Below, piece by piece: positions 16,415 through 25,882 of a stretch of DNA of 64,000 nucleotides. Source of the stretch: Akkermansiaceae bacterium (GTDB lineage Bacteria > Verrucomicrobiota > Verrucomicrobiia > Verrucomicrobiales > Akkermansiaceae); contig CP059069.1 in the NCBI GenBank assembly GCA_017798145.1, forward strand, positions 2,403,226-2,467,225. The letters run 5' to 3'. The position numbers and the translations under genes are program-made. Within the stretch, counting starts at the first letter, position 1, and every line of letters begins with the position of its first letter. The notes beneath the pieces were generated by a model, which searched no databases, was not told where the DNA came from, and saw nothing but the letters and a program-made list of their open reading frames with translations.

Positions 16415-17497
16415 ATGAACCTCTTCGAACGCCAGCTCACCCTCTGGGTCGGACTCTGCATCGTTGCCGGGATCGCCCTCGGCAAGATCGCGCCCGACCT
16501 CGCGAAAACCCTCGACGGGATGTCCATCATGGTCAACGGCGCGCCGGTCGTTTCCATCCCCATCGCCATCTGCCTGTTCTTCATGATGTATCCCATCATG
16601 GTGAAAATCGACTTCGGCGAGGTGGTGAAAGCCAGCCGCAACCCCAAGCCGGTGCTGCTAACGCTGATCGTGAACTGGGGGGTGAAACCCTTCATCATGC
16701 TCGCCATCGCCACCCTGTTCCTCGGCGGATTTTTCAAGGATCTCCTGCCCGGCACCGAGGTCGTGAAAGACGGCTCCACCGTGGAACTCTACCGCTCCTA
16801 CATCGCCGGAGCCATTCTGTTAGGCATCGCGCCCTGCACCGCGATGGTGCTGGTCTGGGGGCACCTCGCCAAAGGCAACCAAGGCCTCACGCTGGTGATG
16901 GTCGCGATCAATTCCCTGACCATGCTTTTCCTTTACGGCCTGCTCGGCGGTTGGCTGCTGGGAGTGAACAAAATGCCCGTGCCGTGGGAGGCGCTGCTGC
17001 TCTCCGTCGGCATCTACGTCGCCCTGCCGCTGGTGGCCGGATATTTTTCCCGCGTCTGGATCATGAAAGCCAAGGGGCCGGAATGGTTTGCGGAAAAATT
17101 CCTCCGCTACCTCACGCCCGTTTCCATCACCGCCCTGCTCGCCACGCTTGTGCTGCTTTTCAGTTTCAAGGGCGAGACCATCCTCGCCAACCCGCTCACC
17201 ATACTCTGGATCGCCATCCCGCTGACCATCCAGACCATCCTCATTTTCGCCATCACCTACGCCGCCGCGAAACTACTGCATTTCTCGTACGAAGACGCCG
17301 CGCCCTCCGCGCTGATCGGCGCTTCCAACCACTTCGAGGTCGCCATCGCCACCGCCGTCATGCTTTTCGGACTCAGCTCAGGAGCCGCGCTGGCCACCGT
17401 CGTCGGAGTCCTCATCGAGGTGCCGCTCATGCTCATGCTCGTCCGTTTCTGCCAGCGCACCAAAGGCTGGTTCGGAGCAGGGGCCGCCACTCACTGA
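16415..17497 (+). CDS. acr3: ACR3-family arsenite efflux permease
   Basis: A 360-residue membrane protein with about ten helices. The ACR3 signature [20 protein letters not shown] holds the conserved Cys of helix 4 needed for transport, and [19 protein letters not shown] is the second conserved stretch. It exports As(III) (sometimes Sb(III)) using the proton gradient. The ATG at 16415 is 4 bp after the DUF6428 stop; the longer frame from 16295 lies inside that gene and is not used. Confidence 0.93.
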   Translation: MNLFERQLTLWVGLCIVAGIALGKIAPDLAKTLDGMSIMVNGAPVVSIPIAICLFFMMYPIMVKIDFGEVVKASRNPKPVLLTLIVNWGVKPFIMLAIATLFLGGFFKDLLPGTEVVKDGSTVELYRSYIAGAILLGIAPCTAMVLVWGHLAKGNQGLTLVMVAINSLTMLFLYGLLGGWLLGVNKMPVPWEALLLSVGIYVALPLVAGYFSRVWIMKAKGPEWFAEKFLRYLTPVSITALLATLVLLFSFKGETILANPLTILWIAIPLTIQTILIFAITYAAAKLLHFSYEDAAPSALIGASNHFEVAIATAVMLFGLSSGAALATVVGVLIEVPLMLMLVRFCQRTKGWFGAGAATH

Positions 17498-17503
17498 ATC
17501 GAC

Positions 17504-17959
17504 ATGAAGCCACCCGCCATCCTCATCCTCTGCACCGGCAATTCCTGCCGCTCCCACCTCGCCGAAGCCATCCTCCGCCAAGCCCTGGGCGATGGCTTCC
17601 GCGTCGAAAGCGCCGGCTCCAACCCCGCCGGATACGTCCATCCGCTGGCGATCCGCGCACTCGGGGAAATCGGCATCGACGCCACCGGCCACCATTCGAA
17701 GCACATGAACCTTTTCCTCGATGACCAGGTGGAAACCGTGATCACCGTCTGCGGCAACGCCGACCAGGCATGCCCGGTGTTCCCGGGCCAGCTGAACCGC
17801 CACCATTGGCCCTTCGAGGATCCCGCCCATGCCACCGGCGGTGAGGAGGAGCAGCTCGCCGTCTTCCGCCGTGTGCGAGATGAGATCCGCTCCGTCTTTT
17901 CCGCCTATGCGGCCGGCAGGCTCGATTCCTTGCCCGCCCGCCAAACGGCCGGCCCGTAG
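17504..17959 (+). CDS. arsC: thioredoxin-coupled arsenate reductase (LMW-PTP fold)
   Basis: A 151-residue LMW-phosphatase-like ArsC. The P-loop CTGNSCRS has the nucleophile C10 and C15; the redox pair is C83 and C90 ([15 protein letters not shown]), matching the C10/C82/C89 relay of the S. aureus enzyme. It reduces arsenate to arsenite, which Acr3 then exports. Last gene of the operon, 6 bp after acr3. Confidence 0.93.
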   Translation: MKPPAILILCTGNSCRSHLAEAILRQALGDGFRVESAGSNPAGYVHPLAIRALGEIGIDATGHHSKHMNLFLDDQVETVITVCGNADQACPVFPGQLNRHHWPFEDPAHATGGEEEQLAVFRRVRDEIRSVFSAYAAGRLDSLPARQTAGP

Positions 17960-17990
17960 CCGCCGAACCCGGAACCCGCGGAGAAACCCC

Positions 17991-18644
17991 TCATCCCCCC
18001 ATCGCCCTCGCTGCGCGCATGACACTGCCTGCGGTGAGCTTGAAGGCCGGGGAGATGCCCATGCCCGCGCTTTGCAAGCCCTTTGCCGTCCATTTGTTGC
18101 AGCCGTTGAAGAGGTGGTAGTCCCCGACGCCGCCGTAAAACTGGCTGTCGCCGTAAAGGCCTTTCCCCATGGGGACGATGGCTCCGCCCCCATCGCGCCG
18201 CAGGCTGCCGGACACGAAGCGGAGCAGGGAGGAAAGCTCCGCATCGCCCAGGGAGAGTTGCTCGACCTCGCTGGTGGGGAAAAATTCCACGGGATCGCCG
18301 GGGATGGCGACGGCGTGGGCGACCGATTCCGTAGGCCAGAAGACAGCGCGAAGGGTCAGGGCGGCGGTGATTTCCTCCGCCTGGTAGAAGCCCTTGTCGC
18401 CCCAGCCGATCTCGATGAAATCGGCACGTGCGAAGCGTCGCCTGAACTCCGGGATAGCTTTTCGCACCTCGTCGGCGGGGAGGATGAATCCGGTGTGCCA
18501 GCCGTGGCTGGCGACATAGATGCGGTTTCCCCCGGCAGCCTCCGAGGGAGCGGGCGGCGGCACTGCTGCCGGCTCCGTGGAGCAGGCGGAAAGGAGGATG
18601 GCAAGCGACGCCAAGGCCAGGGCGGGTATGGTCGTGCTCGGCAT
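17991..18644 (-). CDS. TIGR02117/DUF2459 lipoprotein
   Basis: A 217-residue lipoprotein: signal peptide with lipobox LLSAC, then IYVASHGWHTGFILPADEVRKAIP, DFIEIGWGDKGFYQ, RAVFWPTESVAHAVAIPG, and GKGLYGDSQFYGGVGDYHLFNGCNKW. The HGWHTGFILP and CNKW stretches mark DUF2459 (first noted near urease genes). The conserved His and Cys suggest a hydrolase-like active site but no activity is known. Convergent with arsC, and downstream of the sialate O-acetylesterase on the same strand (47 bp gap with a hairpin). Confidence 0.85.
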   Translation of the reverse strand: MPSTTIPALALASLAILLSACSTEPAAVPPPAPSEAAGGNRIYVASHGWHTGFILPADEVRKAIPEFRRRFARADFIEIGWGDKGFYQAEEITAALTLRAVFWPTESVAHAVAIPGDPVEFFPTSEVEQLSLGDAELSSLLRFVSGSLRRDGGGAIVPMGKGLYGDSQFYGGVGDYHLFNGCNKWTAKGLQSAGMGISPAFKLTAGSVMRAARAMGG

Positions 18645-18668
18645 GGCTGTGTTGGCTTTCCGGGGTAA

Positions 18669-18685
18669 GGGCGGGCGACCCGCCC
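18669..18685. repeat. GC hairpin GGGCGGG-CGA-CCCGCCC
   Basis: A perfect 7-bp stem with a 3-bp loop between the sialate O-acetylesterase stop (18692) and the next gene (18644). It has no U-tract, so it is either a weak terminator or one copy of a dispersed GC palindrome similar in style to the one inside polA at 57874-57894. Confidence 0.5.
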
Positions 18686-18691
18686 TCGCCG

Positions 18692-20554
18692 CTACTTGTT
18701 CGCCTCGATGAGATCCTGCGCCTCCTTGAGGTGGCGGCGGAGATCCTCCATGCGGAGCGCTTCCAGGATCTTGCGGCGGTCGGCCTTGGCGGGCTCGGTG
18801 CCCTCAGGGAGGATGCCGAGCGGGATTTCCTCCATGTCCCAGTCATCGCTGCGCTGGGTGCCGACGGGGATGTCCGTCATGCGCTCCGCCTGGAGGTTCG
18901 CCAAGGGGCTGCGGCCCCATGCGTAGCGGTAGTGGGTGGGGTTGGGAACCATCGGGCTGCTCAGGATCAGGGTTTTCGTATCCTTCTGCTCACGCCCGCG
19001 GTCGTCTTTTCCGGTCACGAGGTGGGCGGCTGCGGCGGGATGGAATTTCCTGTCCTCGCCGGCGATGGCGAAACCATAGATCGGGCTGCCGTCATCGACA
19101 GCGCCGACCGCCTCATCGAAATCGATACGGATGGTGCCGCCCTCCGCGGCGAAACCTTTCACGATGGGTGGCTTCCAGCGGATCATTTTATCCATGCCAT
19201 ACTGGCTGGCCAGCGCCCAGCGGGCGATGCGCTCCCCGGCGGGAAGCTTGAGCTGCGGGTGGTACCATCTGCGGCGAAGGTCGTAGGTGCTGGTGTAGCC
19301 GATGTTCTTGTCGCCCGCGTTGTAGAGGTCGAGGAACGTCCGGTACTGCGCCTCGCGGATGTAGGGGCCGGGGTTGGCCATCATCTCGGTGTAGTTGTCG
19401 AGCGTCTGCACCGGCCCGTCGGTGCAGAGGGAGAGGATGCCGAAGGGCATCTGCGGATCGCCGAAGGCGGCTCTCCATGCGGCGATCATGTGCGGGAACA
19501 CCTGGTAATACATCTTCGCTCCCTCGGTGCCGTTGAAGCAGTTGTTGAAGCCCTGGTGGAAGATCGCGCCCTTGACGGCGAGCCCTTCGAGCGGTGCGAT
19601 CATGCCGGCGTAGCAGTTGCCCGGGCGGTTCGGATCCAGGGGCGGGCCGGGCTTGACATCGGTGGGGCGGGCTTTGTTGGCGGGCATTTCCTGGCCTTTC
19701 GCTTTCATCGCCGCCGCCTGCTTGTCGTAGTTTTCGATACGCTGCCTGAGATCGGCCTCGCCGTCCCATGAGGCGACCTTTTCATCCCATGTCGCGAGCA
19801 GGGTTTTGACCTGCGGGGTGTCGATGTTGCGGAGCACGGGATCGGGCGTCCAGGTCTCGACGGTGGTGCCGCCGCGGGAGGTGTCGATGACACCGATGGG
19901 CACGTTGGCGGCCTTGTGGACGCGGCGTGCGAAGACGAAGCCGATGGCGGACATTTCGCGGACGCTCTCCGGGGTGCAGACATCCCAATCGCCCTTGCGG
20001 AAATGGCGGGATGACCAATCGCTCCACTCGTGGAGGCGGGGGAAAGCGGTGACTTTTTCCGGTGCGGCGGTGGCCGGGATGGTGAGGAGGCGGATCTCGG
20101 GGAAATTCGCGGAGACGATCTCGAGGTTGCCGTTTTCCACATTGGTGAGGGGGAATTCCATGTTGCTCTGGCCGCCGAGAACCCAGACATCGCCGACGAG
20201 GACATTGTCGAGGGTGAGCGTTTCCTTCGCGCCTTTCACGATGAGCTGGCGGGGCTCGGCGCTGGCTTCCATCGCGGGGAGGGTGGCTTTCCATGAGCGG
20301 TCATCGCCGGCGGTCGCCCCCTGCGACGCTCCGGCGAAAGTGACGGTGACTTTCTCGCCCGGCGCGGCCCAGCCCCAGATGGCGGCGGGCTTGCCGCGCT
20401 GGATGACCATGTTGGACTGGAAAAGGTTGTTCACGCCCAGCCCTGCGGAAACGGCGGGCACCTCGATCACATCCGCCCTTGGCATTTTCTGAGCGCCCTG
20501 GAGCGCAAGGATCCCCACAGCCATCCATCCTGCAAATATTGTTCCGGTTTTCAT
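18692..20554 (-). CDS. sialate O-acetylesterase family protein (secreted)
   Basis: A 620-residue SASA-family (SGNH-like) carbohydrate esterase. Signal peptide MKTGTIFAGWMAVGILALQG; an N-terminal beta domain (NNLFQSNMVIQRGKPAAIWGWA, PGEKVTVTFAG); the nucleophile block VWVLGGQSNMEFPLTNV; and the GAIFHQGFNNC block in the middle. The family removes acetyl groups from sialic acids or plant and algal polysaccharides. I use ATG 20554; the longer frame to 21082 covers the divergent gene. Neighbouring BNR and sulfatase genes suggest breakdown of a decorated polysaccharide. Confidence 0.88.
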   Translation of the reverse strand: MKTGTIFAGWMAVGILALQGAQKMPRADVIEVPAVSAGLGVNNLFQSNMVIQRGKPAAIWGWAAPGEKVTVTFAGASQGATAGDDRSWKATLPAMEASAEPRQLIVKGAKETLTLDNVLVGDVWVLGGQSNMEFPLTNVENGNLEIVSANFPEIRLLTIPATAAPEKVTAFPRLHEWSDWSSRHFRKGDWDVCTPESVREMSAIGFVFARRVHKAANVPIGVIDTSRGGTTVETWTPDPVLRNIDTPQVKTLLATWDEKVASWDGEADLRQRIENYDKQAAAMKAKGQEMPANKARPTDVKPGPPLDPNRPGNCYAGMIAPLEGLAVKGAIFHQGFNNCFNGTEGAKMYYQVFPHMIAAWRAAFGDPQMPFGILSLCTDGPVQTLDNYTEMMANPGPYIREAQYRTFLDLYNAGDKNIGYTSTYDLRRRWYHPQLKLPAGERIARWALASQYGMDKMIRWKPPIVKGFAAEGGTIRIDFDEAVGAVDDGSPIYGFAIAGEDRKFHPAAAAHLVTGKDDRGREQKDTKTLILSSPMVPNPTHYRYAWGRSPLANLQAERMTDIPVGTQRSDDWDMEEIPLGILPEGTEPAKADRRKILEALRMEDLRRHLKEAQDLIEANK

Positions 20555-20672
20555 TTCAGTGGGCCAGATACTGGGTTTTCGCGGGGGTTCTTCCAGCGCG
20601 TTTTCACCGCATCCCGGCGTGCCAGGCGTTTCGGGGTTTACCATCCGTGGGAAATTGTGGATTCTTCCGGGC

Positions 20673-21431
20673 ATGAAGCATCCGGCACTCATCCCGCTGT
20701 GCATCCTGTTCCTGATGGTGTCATCCCACGCGCAACTGCGCACTTTCACCAATGCGGAGGGCAAGTCCATCGAGGCGACCCTCGTCCGCGTGGAGGGAGA
20801 CACCGCGATCCTGAAGCTGGGCAACCTCAGCGTGGCCAAGGTGCCCCTTGCCACCCTTTCCAAGGCCGACGAGGCGTACGTGCGGGCATGGTGGGAGGAA
20901 AACAAGGACAAGCTCGGCCCCATGGATGTGCGCCTGGCCATCGACAAGAACACGGAGAGGATAGACCGGAAGGTGACGAGATCCGGCAACAGCGGGGGCG
21001 GTGGCAACAACCGGAACAACGTCCTCCCGCCGCTGGTCACCAGGATGCAGAAGGACGAGGTCCAATACGTCTGCGAGCTCAAGAGCTATGTGAAGAAGGA
21101 CATCTCCGACATCACCGTGAACTACACGATCTACAAGCGCGTCATCACCCGCGACAAGGACGGCACGAAATCCGACATGGAGGAGACGGATGGCACGGCG
21201 ACGGTGCGGCTGCTGGAGGGCTTCGGAACAGCCACATTCGATACCGATGTGGTTCCGGTCGACAACCACTCCCAGAAGGGGGGCAAGGGACCGGACACGA
21301 TGCGGTCGGAGACCATTGAGGGTGTTGTCTTTGTGCTCAGCGCGGGCGGCAAGGAGTTCCTGAAGCAAAGCTATCCGGAAAACTACATCGCGAGGATGGA
21401 GGAAGAGGAGAAACGCCAGGAAGCGCGCTGA
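20673..21431 (+). CDS. secreted protein with SHD1-like N-terminal domain
   Basis: A 252-residue exported protein. After the signal peptide (MKHPALIPLCILFLMVSSHAQ) comes an SHD1-like unit, LRTFTNAEGKSIEATLVRVE ... VAKVPLATLSKADEAYVRAWW, a small beta module common in Planctomycetota and Verrucomicrobiota. A Gly/Asn linker (SGNSGGGGNNRNN) leads to an unassigned C-terminal domain of about 130 residues (YVCELKSYVKKDISDITVNYTI ... FKLS-free, ending EEEEKRQEAR). The role is unknown. Divergent from the esterase gene, and its stop is 4 bp from the BNR gene stop. Confidence 0.75.
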   Translation: MKHPALIPLCILFLMVSSHAQLRTFTNAEGKSIEATLVRVEGDTAILKLGNLSVAKVPLATLSKADEAYVRAWWEENKDKLGPMDVRLAIDKNTERIDRKVTRSGNSGGGGNNRNNVLPPLVTRMQKDEVQYVCELKSYVKKDISDITVNYTIYKRVITRDKDGTKSDMEETDGTATVRLLEGFGTATFDTDVVPVDNHSQKGGKGPDTMRSETIEGVVFVLSAGGKEFLKQSYPENYIARMEEEEKRQEAR

Positions 21432-21435
21432 GGGA

Positions 21436-22779
21436 TCATTGCCGCAGGGTGAGCTTGTGCAGCCTGAGCATGACAGGCTGCGGCAACGGCTCCGGCGGCT
21501 TGCGGTCGCGGTTGGCGCCGAGCGATTCCCACTGGAGCATGTAGCGGACGGCGGGATCCGGGGATTTCCCGCTGTCGGAGGCGCGGCGTATGGACATGCC
21601 CTTGAAATCGCTTTGGGTGGCGGAGAGGCTTTGGGGGAAGTCAGGGACGATGCTGAGTTTCCGGTCGAGCGGCTTGAGCGATTTCCCGTCGATGACAAGC
21701 CGCCCGCTGCCGTGGTCGCGGTGCCTGTAGGTCATCGTCAGCAAGCCCCTTCCGGCTTCTTCGAGGCCGCTGCAAGAGATGCCGATGAAGCCCATGGAGC
21801 CGTTGCCGCCGAATTGCACCGGCGTATCCCAGTCGGTGAGGCGATGGATGCCCCATTTCCCCTTCTCGGGGCGCGCGACCCAGAGCTGCATGTTGCCGTC
21901 TGCGTCGGACTTGTGGTAGGAGATGAGGGGCGCCTTGCCGGGCCGGAGGAGAAGGCTGGCACCGCCGTTGATGATGCCACCGCCGCTGGGGATCGGATCC
22001 ACCCATGCCTGCTTTTCGCTGAGCACGATGGGCAGTGGGATGGCCTCCCCGAAGGCGGATTCCCATCGGATGAGATCCTTGCTGCGGGCGTAGGACAGGT
22101 GGTTGTTCGTCGCGCAGTCCGGCGTGTCGCGCCAGACCCAGATCATGTGGTAAAAGCCGTCGGGCCCGAGGATGGGGCCGGAGGGGTAGGAGCTGCGCTC
22201 TGTTTCCCCATCGAAGAGCGGCTTGTCGAGGAAGCGCGACCAGGTGCGGGTGGCGGGATCGTACTTGTTGTAGATGTGGTTGCCCCTGCCGGAGCCGCCG
22301 TCGCGGTAGTTGTAGAGCAGGCTGCCCGAGGGGTCTGCCAGGAACTTCGGATAGGTCGCCCTGCCCTCCTGTTTCCCGGTCATCGGGAAAGCCTTCAGCG
22401 AGGTGATGTCCCCCGGTTTTTCCGTGCGGAAATAGACGAGCGGGTCGGCGTGCATGTTCCCGGAGACATGCAGGCAGCCGGTGCTGTCCATGGCCATGGT
22501 GATGTAGTTGTGCGAGTCCCAGCCGACCTGGCTCGGCAGCACCTGATAGGCCCATTGTTGTGAGTCGAGCTTGCGGGAGGCGACGGTCATGCGCCGCTCC
22601 TTGTCGTAGTAGGCTGCGTATTGGGTGTCCCCGGCGGTCAGCAAGGCGAAGCCGACACGGAAGTCCGAGACGACCTCAGCGATGTCGATGGAGGCGGCGA
22701 GCTCATGGCGGGACTCCGGGTTTGCCTGCGCGGCTGAAAGGCAGGCGAGGAGGGCTAGGAGGGCGGGTCTGGATGGCAT
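21436..22779 (-). CDS. BNR-4 repeat protein, candidate polysaccharide lyase or glycosidase
   Basis: A 447-residue secreted beta-propeller protein. Signal peptide, then the BNR_4 pattern: YAAYYDKERRMTVASRKL, SHNYITMAMDSTGCLHVSGN, YFRTEKPGDI, YNYRDGGSGRGNHIYNKYD, GFYHMIWVWRDTPDCATNNHLSYARSKD, SYHKSDADGNMQLWVARPEKGKW. Several polysaccharide lyase families (PL24, PL25, PL42) share this fold and the NxHN and Tyr/Arg-rich active site. Sulfatase and esterase neighbours support action on a sulfated polysaccharide, but the exact linkage cannot be read. Confidence 0.72.
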   Translation of the reverse strand: MPSRPALLALLACLSAAQANPESRHELAASIDIAEVVSDFRVGFALLTAGDTQYAAYYDKERRMTVASRKLDSQQWAYQVLPSQVGWDSHNYITMAMDSTGCLHVSGNMHADPLVYFRTEKPGDITSLKAFPMTGKQEGRATYPKFLADPSGSLLYNYRDGGSGRGNHIYNKYDPATRTWSRFLDKPLFDGETERSSYPSGPILGPDGFYHMIWVWRDTPDCATNNHLSYARSKDLIRWESAFGEAIPLPIVLSEKQAWVDPIPSGGGIINGGASLLLRPGKAPLISYHKSDADGNMQLWVARPEKGKWGIHRLTDWDTPVQFGGNGSMGFIGISCSGLEEAGRGLLTMTYRHRDHGSGRLVIDGKSLKPLDRKLSIVPDFPQSLSATQSDFKGMSIRRASDSGKSPDPAVRYMLQWESLGANRDRKPPEPLPQPVMLRLHKLTLRQ

Positions 22780-22869
22780 GGTGGAAAACGGATGCGGGAA
22801 CCGAGAGACATCCCTACGCCCGCGGACTCCTGATTTCTTCCAATCAAGGCCTCTTCTGAGGAGCCGCTT

Positions 22870-24180
22870 TCATTCGGGCTTGCCATCCAAGTCCCCGAAA
22901 ACCGCCTTGAGCTTCCGGAGCTCGGCCTCTTCATGATCCGTGAGCTTCCCGGAAACCGCCGCCGCGGGATCGTCCCACAGCTCCGTAACGGGGCGCAGCT
23001 TGCCATTGCTGTCGAGGATGTGGCGCTTGCCGCGCACATGGCGCTGCTCCTTGTCCTGGATGTAAACCCAATCGCGCGGGTTTCCGGCCTCGCCGAGCAG
23101 CTGGGGCATGAAACTGCGGCCGTGGATTTTTCCCGCGGGCAGGGGGGCGCCGCCAATCTCGCAGAGAGTGGGGAGCATGTCGGAAAAATCGATGAGATCA
23201 CCGCAGGCCGACCCGGCCTTGATCCGCCCCGGCCACCTGACGATGAGCGGGACGCGGGTGCCGCGGTCGGTCATCGTGCCCTTTCCTCCTTCGATGTCCT
23301 TGCCATTGTCCAGCCGGTGCACGAGGTCGCGGTCGGTTCCGTTGTCAGAGAGGAAAACGAGCACGGTGTTTTCCGCCACACCCATTTCATCAAGCGCCCG
23401 CATGAGCTTGCCCACGTTGTCATCGAGGTGGGCGACCATGTCGGGGAAATACTTCGGGTCGCCCTTGTGGTCGGGATCCGGGAGCCGGTAGCCCTGGTCT
23501 TCGCTCTCCGGGGTCGGCACCCACGGGTAATGAGGCAGCAGGCAGGTGTGGTAGGCCATGAAAGGCTTGCCTTCCGCATGGCTGGCTTTCATGAAGCCGA
23601 TCAGGAACGCCACATCCACATCCGGCCCGTAGCGATCCGCGATTTCCGCGGCGATGAGTGTTCCGTTGCGGTTGAAATGCGGCTTCTCGAAGCGGGATGT
23701 CCTCTCGCCCGAGGGGGTGAAGATCTGCCAGCACTGGTATTGATCGAAGCCGAAGCCGTTGATCTCGTTGCGCTGGTTCAGGAACGAGAGCTGCCATTTC
23801 CCGGCGATCGCGGTGGCGTATCCGGCGCCCTTGAGCTGGCGGGCGAAGCTGGGCTGCCTGGTGTCAAGGTACATGTCCGCATGGGTTTCCAGGTTCCAGA
23901 TCACCTGCTTCATGCCGTGGGCAAAGGAGTAGCGGCCTGTCAGCAGCGTGGCGCGGGAGGGCGAGCAGGTGGGATTGGAGAAACAATGGGTGAAGCGCAT
24001 CCCCTGCGTTGCCAGCCTGGCGATGTTAGGCGTCTTGTGGGTGATGCCGCCGTAGGTGGACAGGCACTCGATGCCGAGGTCATCTGCGAGGATGACGAGG
24101 ATGTTGGGTTTCACCGCGCCGCCGGCACCGCCGTGCAGGGCCAAGCAGAGGATCGCGGTTCGGAAAACGAAGCTTATCAT
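22870..24180 (-). CDS. sulfatase, formylglycine-dependent, CSPSR type
   Basis: A 436-residue exported type I sulfatase. Metal-binding KPNILVILADDLG, then the maturation motif CSPSRATLLTGR with C72 to be oxidised to formylglycine, plus VAGKWQLS-like IAGKWQLS and VFLSDNGTDRDLV. It hydrolyses sulfate esters, probably of a polysaccharide outside the cytoplasm. The maturase is not in the window. Second sulfatase lies 65 bp upstream on the same strand. Confidence 0.92.
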   Translation of the reverse strand: MISFVFRTAILCLALHGGAGGAVKPNILVILADDLGIECLSTYGGITHKTPNIARLATQGMRFTHCFSNPTCSPSRATLLTGRYSFAHGMKQVIWNLETHADMYLDTRQPSFARQLKGAGYATAIAGKWQLSFLNQRNEINGFGFDQYQCWQIFTPSGERTSRFEKPHFNRNGTLIAAEIADRYGPDVDVAFLIGFMKASHAEGKPFMAYHTCLLPHYPWVPTPESEDQGYRLPDPDHKGDPKYFPDMVAHLDDNVGKLMRALDEMGVAENTVLVFLSDNGTDRDLVHRLDNGKDIEGGKGTMTDRGTRVPLIVRWPGRIKAGSACGDLIDFSDMLPTLCEIGGAPLPAGKIHGRSFMPQLLGEAGNPRDWVYIQDKEQRHVRGKRHILDSNGKLRPVTELWDDPAAAVSGKLTDHEEAELRKLKAVFGDLDGKPE

Positions 24181-24245
24181 CCCGCAGGTGTAGGTGCCGG
24201 GACCCGGTTATGGAACCAGATAATTCCGCAACATGACGGGAAGGG

Positions 24246-25742
24246 TCACGGCCTCTTCGCCGGAGACTGCGGCGGCGAGTCCGGGCCGTAGGGGATGCAG
24301 CCCCTATCGTCGGGCTTCAATCCCCACATCCTGTGATATTCGGCGGGACTGAGGAAATCGTCGCCGGTTTCGCGCAGCCTGGCCTGGAGCTTTTCCTCAA
24401 GCTCCTTTTGCAGGCCCGCATGGGAGGGATCGCCGATGAGGTTTTCCATCTGGTACGGATCGGCCTTGTTGTCATACATCATCCACGGGCCGTCGGGGCT
24501 TCGGACATAGGTATGGCGTGCGGTGCGGATGCCTCGGTAGGGCTTGCCCTGGAGGTATCCGGCGAAGGGTGAGACGGACATGATGAGGGCGGCCCTGTCG
24601 GCGTCGGTCTCGCCTTTCACGTAGGCGGAGAGATCCTCGCCCTCCACCGTTTCCGGCACCTTTATGGCGGATAGGGAAAGGAGTGTGGGCAGGATGTCGG
24701 GGGTGTTGAGGGGGGCCTCGACCGTGCGCCCTTTCCCGCCAGTGATGGGAGGGTAACTGAGGAGGAAGGGGATGCGGATCGATTCGTCCCAAGGAACCTG
24801 TTTTTCCTTCGGAGCCACGCCTTGGGAGCCGAGCATCTCGCCGTGGTCGGAGGTGAAGACGACGATGGTATCCCGCGCTATGCCGGTTTCCGCGATGGTT
24901 CCGAGCAGATCGCCGACGCATTTGTCGATCGCGGTGCAGTGCGCGTAGTAACCCCGGGATTCCCTGCGGGCGGCGGCCTGGCCGGCGGCGGGCACATTGG
25001 GGCGCAGCCGGATATCCTTCGCCGGATAGAGCGCCATGAGATCCGCAGGCGCGGTCTCATGCGGGAAATGCGGGCCGCCGTAGGAAACCAGGAGCAGGAA
25101 GGGATTTTCCGCCTGCGCATGCCTGCGGATGTATGCCTGGGCGTCCTTTGTCTGGGCGTAGGCATCGTAGCCCGGCCAGGTGCGGATCTGCGGGTCGTCG
25201 TTGTCGTAGTATTGCGAGTTGTTGTAGTCGTGGGTGCATTCCAGCACCTTCCAGTAGTCGAATCCCTGGCGGCGCCCGGCCGGGATGAAGGCAGAGCGCC
25301 CGTGGCCGTCGAGATGCCATTTCCCGATGTATCCGGTCCGATATCCGGCCTCCTTGAAAATTTCCGCCATGGTGAGCTCCTTGGAAGGGAGATGGAGATC
25401 GTTGAGGAACATGCCGGTGCTCAGCGGGTATCTGCCGGTGAGCAGGGCGGCGCGATAAGGGGTGCACACCGGGATTGCCGCCACCGCGTTGCGGAAATTC
25501 ACGCTGCGCGCGGCGAACGCATCGATGTTCGGGGTTTTCACGTTCGGATCGCCGGCATACCCGAAGGCCTGGGCGCGCCATTGGTCGGTGAGGATGTAAA
25601 TGATGTTGGGTTTGCGCGCCTCGGCTGCGGAGGCATGTCCCGATGGCAGGACCAGGGCGGCAAGCGCGAATATCGCGCCCGCAATGAGGAGGCTTGTGTG
25701 CGGGGCCTTGCCGCTCCTTCCCGCCTTCGGATCAAGTTTCAT
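24246..25742 (-). CDS. sulfatase, formylglycine-dependent, CTPYR variant
   Basis: A 498-residue exported sulfatase. Signal peptide with basic N-terminus (SLLIAGAIFALAALVLPSG); metal site KPNIIYILTDQWRAQAFG; maturation motif CTPYRAALLTGR with C93, where the usual Ser/Ala before Arg is Tyr; GYIGKWHLDGHGR and VFTSDHGEMLGSQGV. The CxPxR core needed for formylglycine formation is intact. The DQWR...DHGEMLGSQG pattern is that of the choline-sulfatase/S1 polysaccharide sulfatase group. Likely works with the adjacent sulfatase and BNR protein. Confidence 0.91.
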   Translation of the reverse strand: MKLDPKAGRSGKAPHTSLLIAGAIFALAALVLPSGHASAAEARKPNIIYILTDQWRAQAFGYAGDPNVKTPNIDAFAARSVNFRNAVAAIPVCTPYRAALLTGRYPLSTGMFLNDLHLPSKELTMAEIFKEAGYRTGYIGKWHLDGHGRSAFIPAGRRQGFDYWKVLECTHDYNNSQYYDNDDPQIRTWPGYDAYAQTKDAQAYIRRHAQAENPFLLLVSYGGPHFPHETAPADLMALYPAKDIRLRPNVPAAGQAAARRESRGYYAHCTAIDKCVGDLLGTIAETGIARDTIVVFTSDHGEMLGSQGVAPKEKQVPWDESIRIPFLLSYPPITGGKGRTVEAPLNTPDILPTLLSLSAIKVPETVEGEDLSAYVKGETDADRAALIMSVSPFAGYLQGKPYRGIRTARHTYVRSPDGPWMMYDNKADPYQMENLIGDPSHAGLQKELEEKLQARLRETGDDFLSPAEYHRMWGLKPDDRGCIPYGPDSPPQSPAKRP

Positions 25743-25882
25743 GGGGCGGAGCTTACCTGCACGGGGGCAACGGGCAAGCCGCCCGTTTCTAACAAATTGC
25801 GATGACGGTTGACCGAATCCCGCAAATTTATTAATTACTGCTTAATATCAATCTAAATGAGGTGAGATTCCCTTGCACGGAT

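Noticed and set aside
24246..25742. CTPYR as a defective sulfatase motif
   Set aside because: The Cys, Pro and Arg needed for formylglycine formation are present; Tyr before Arg occurs in active sulfatases.
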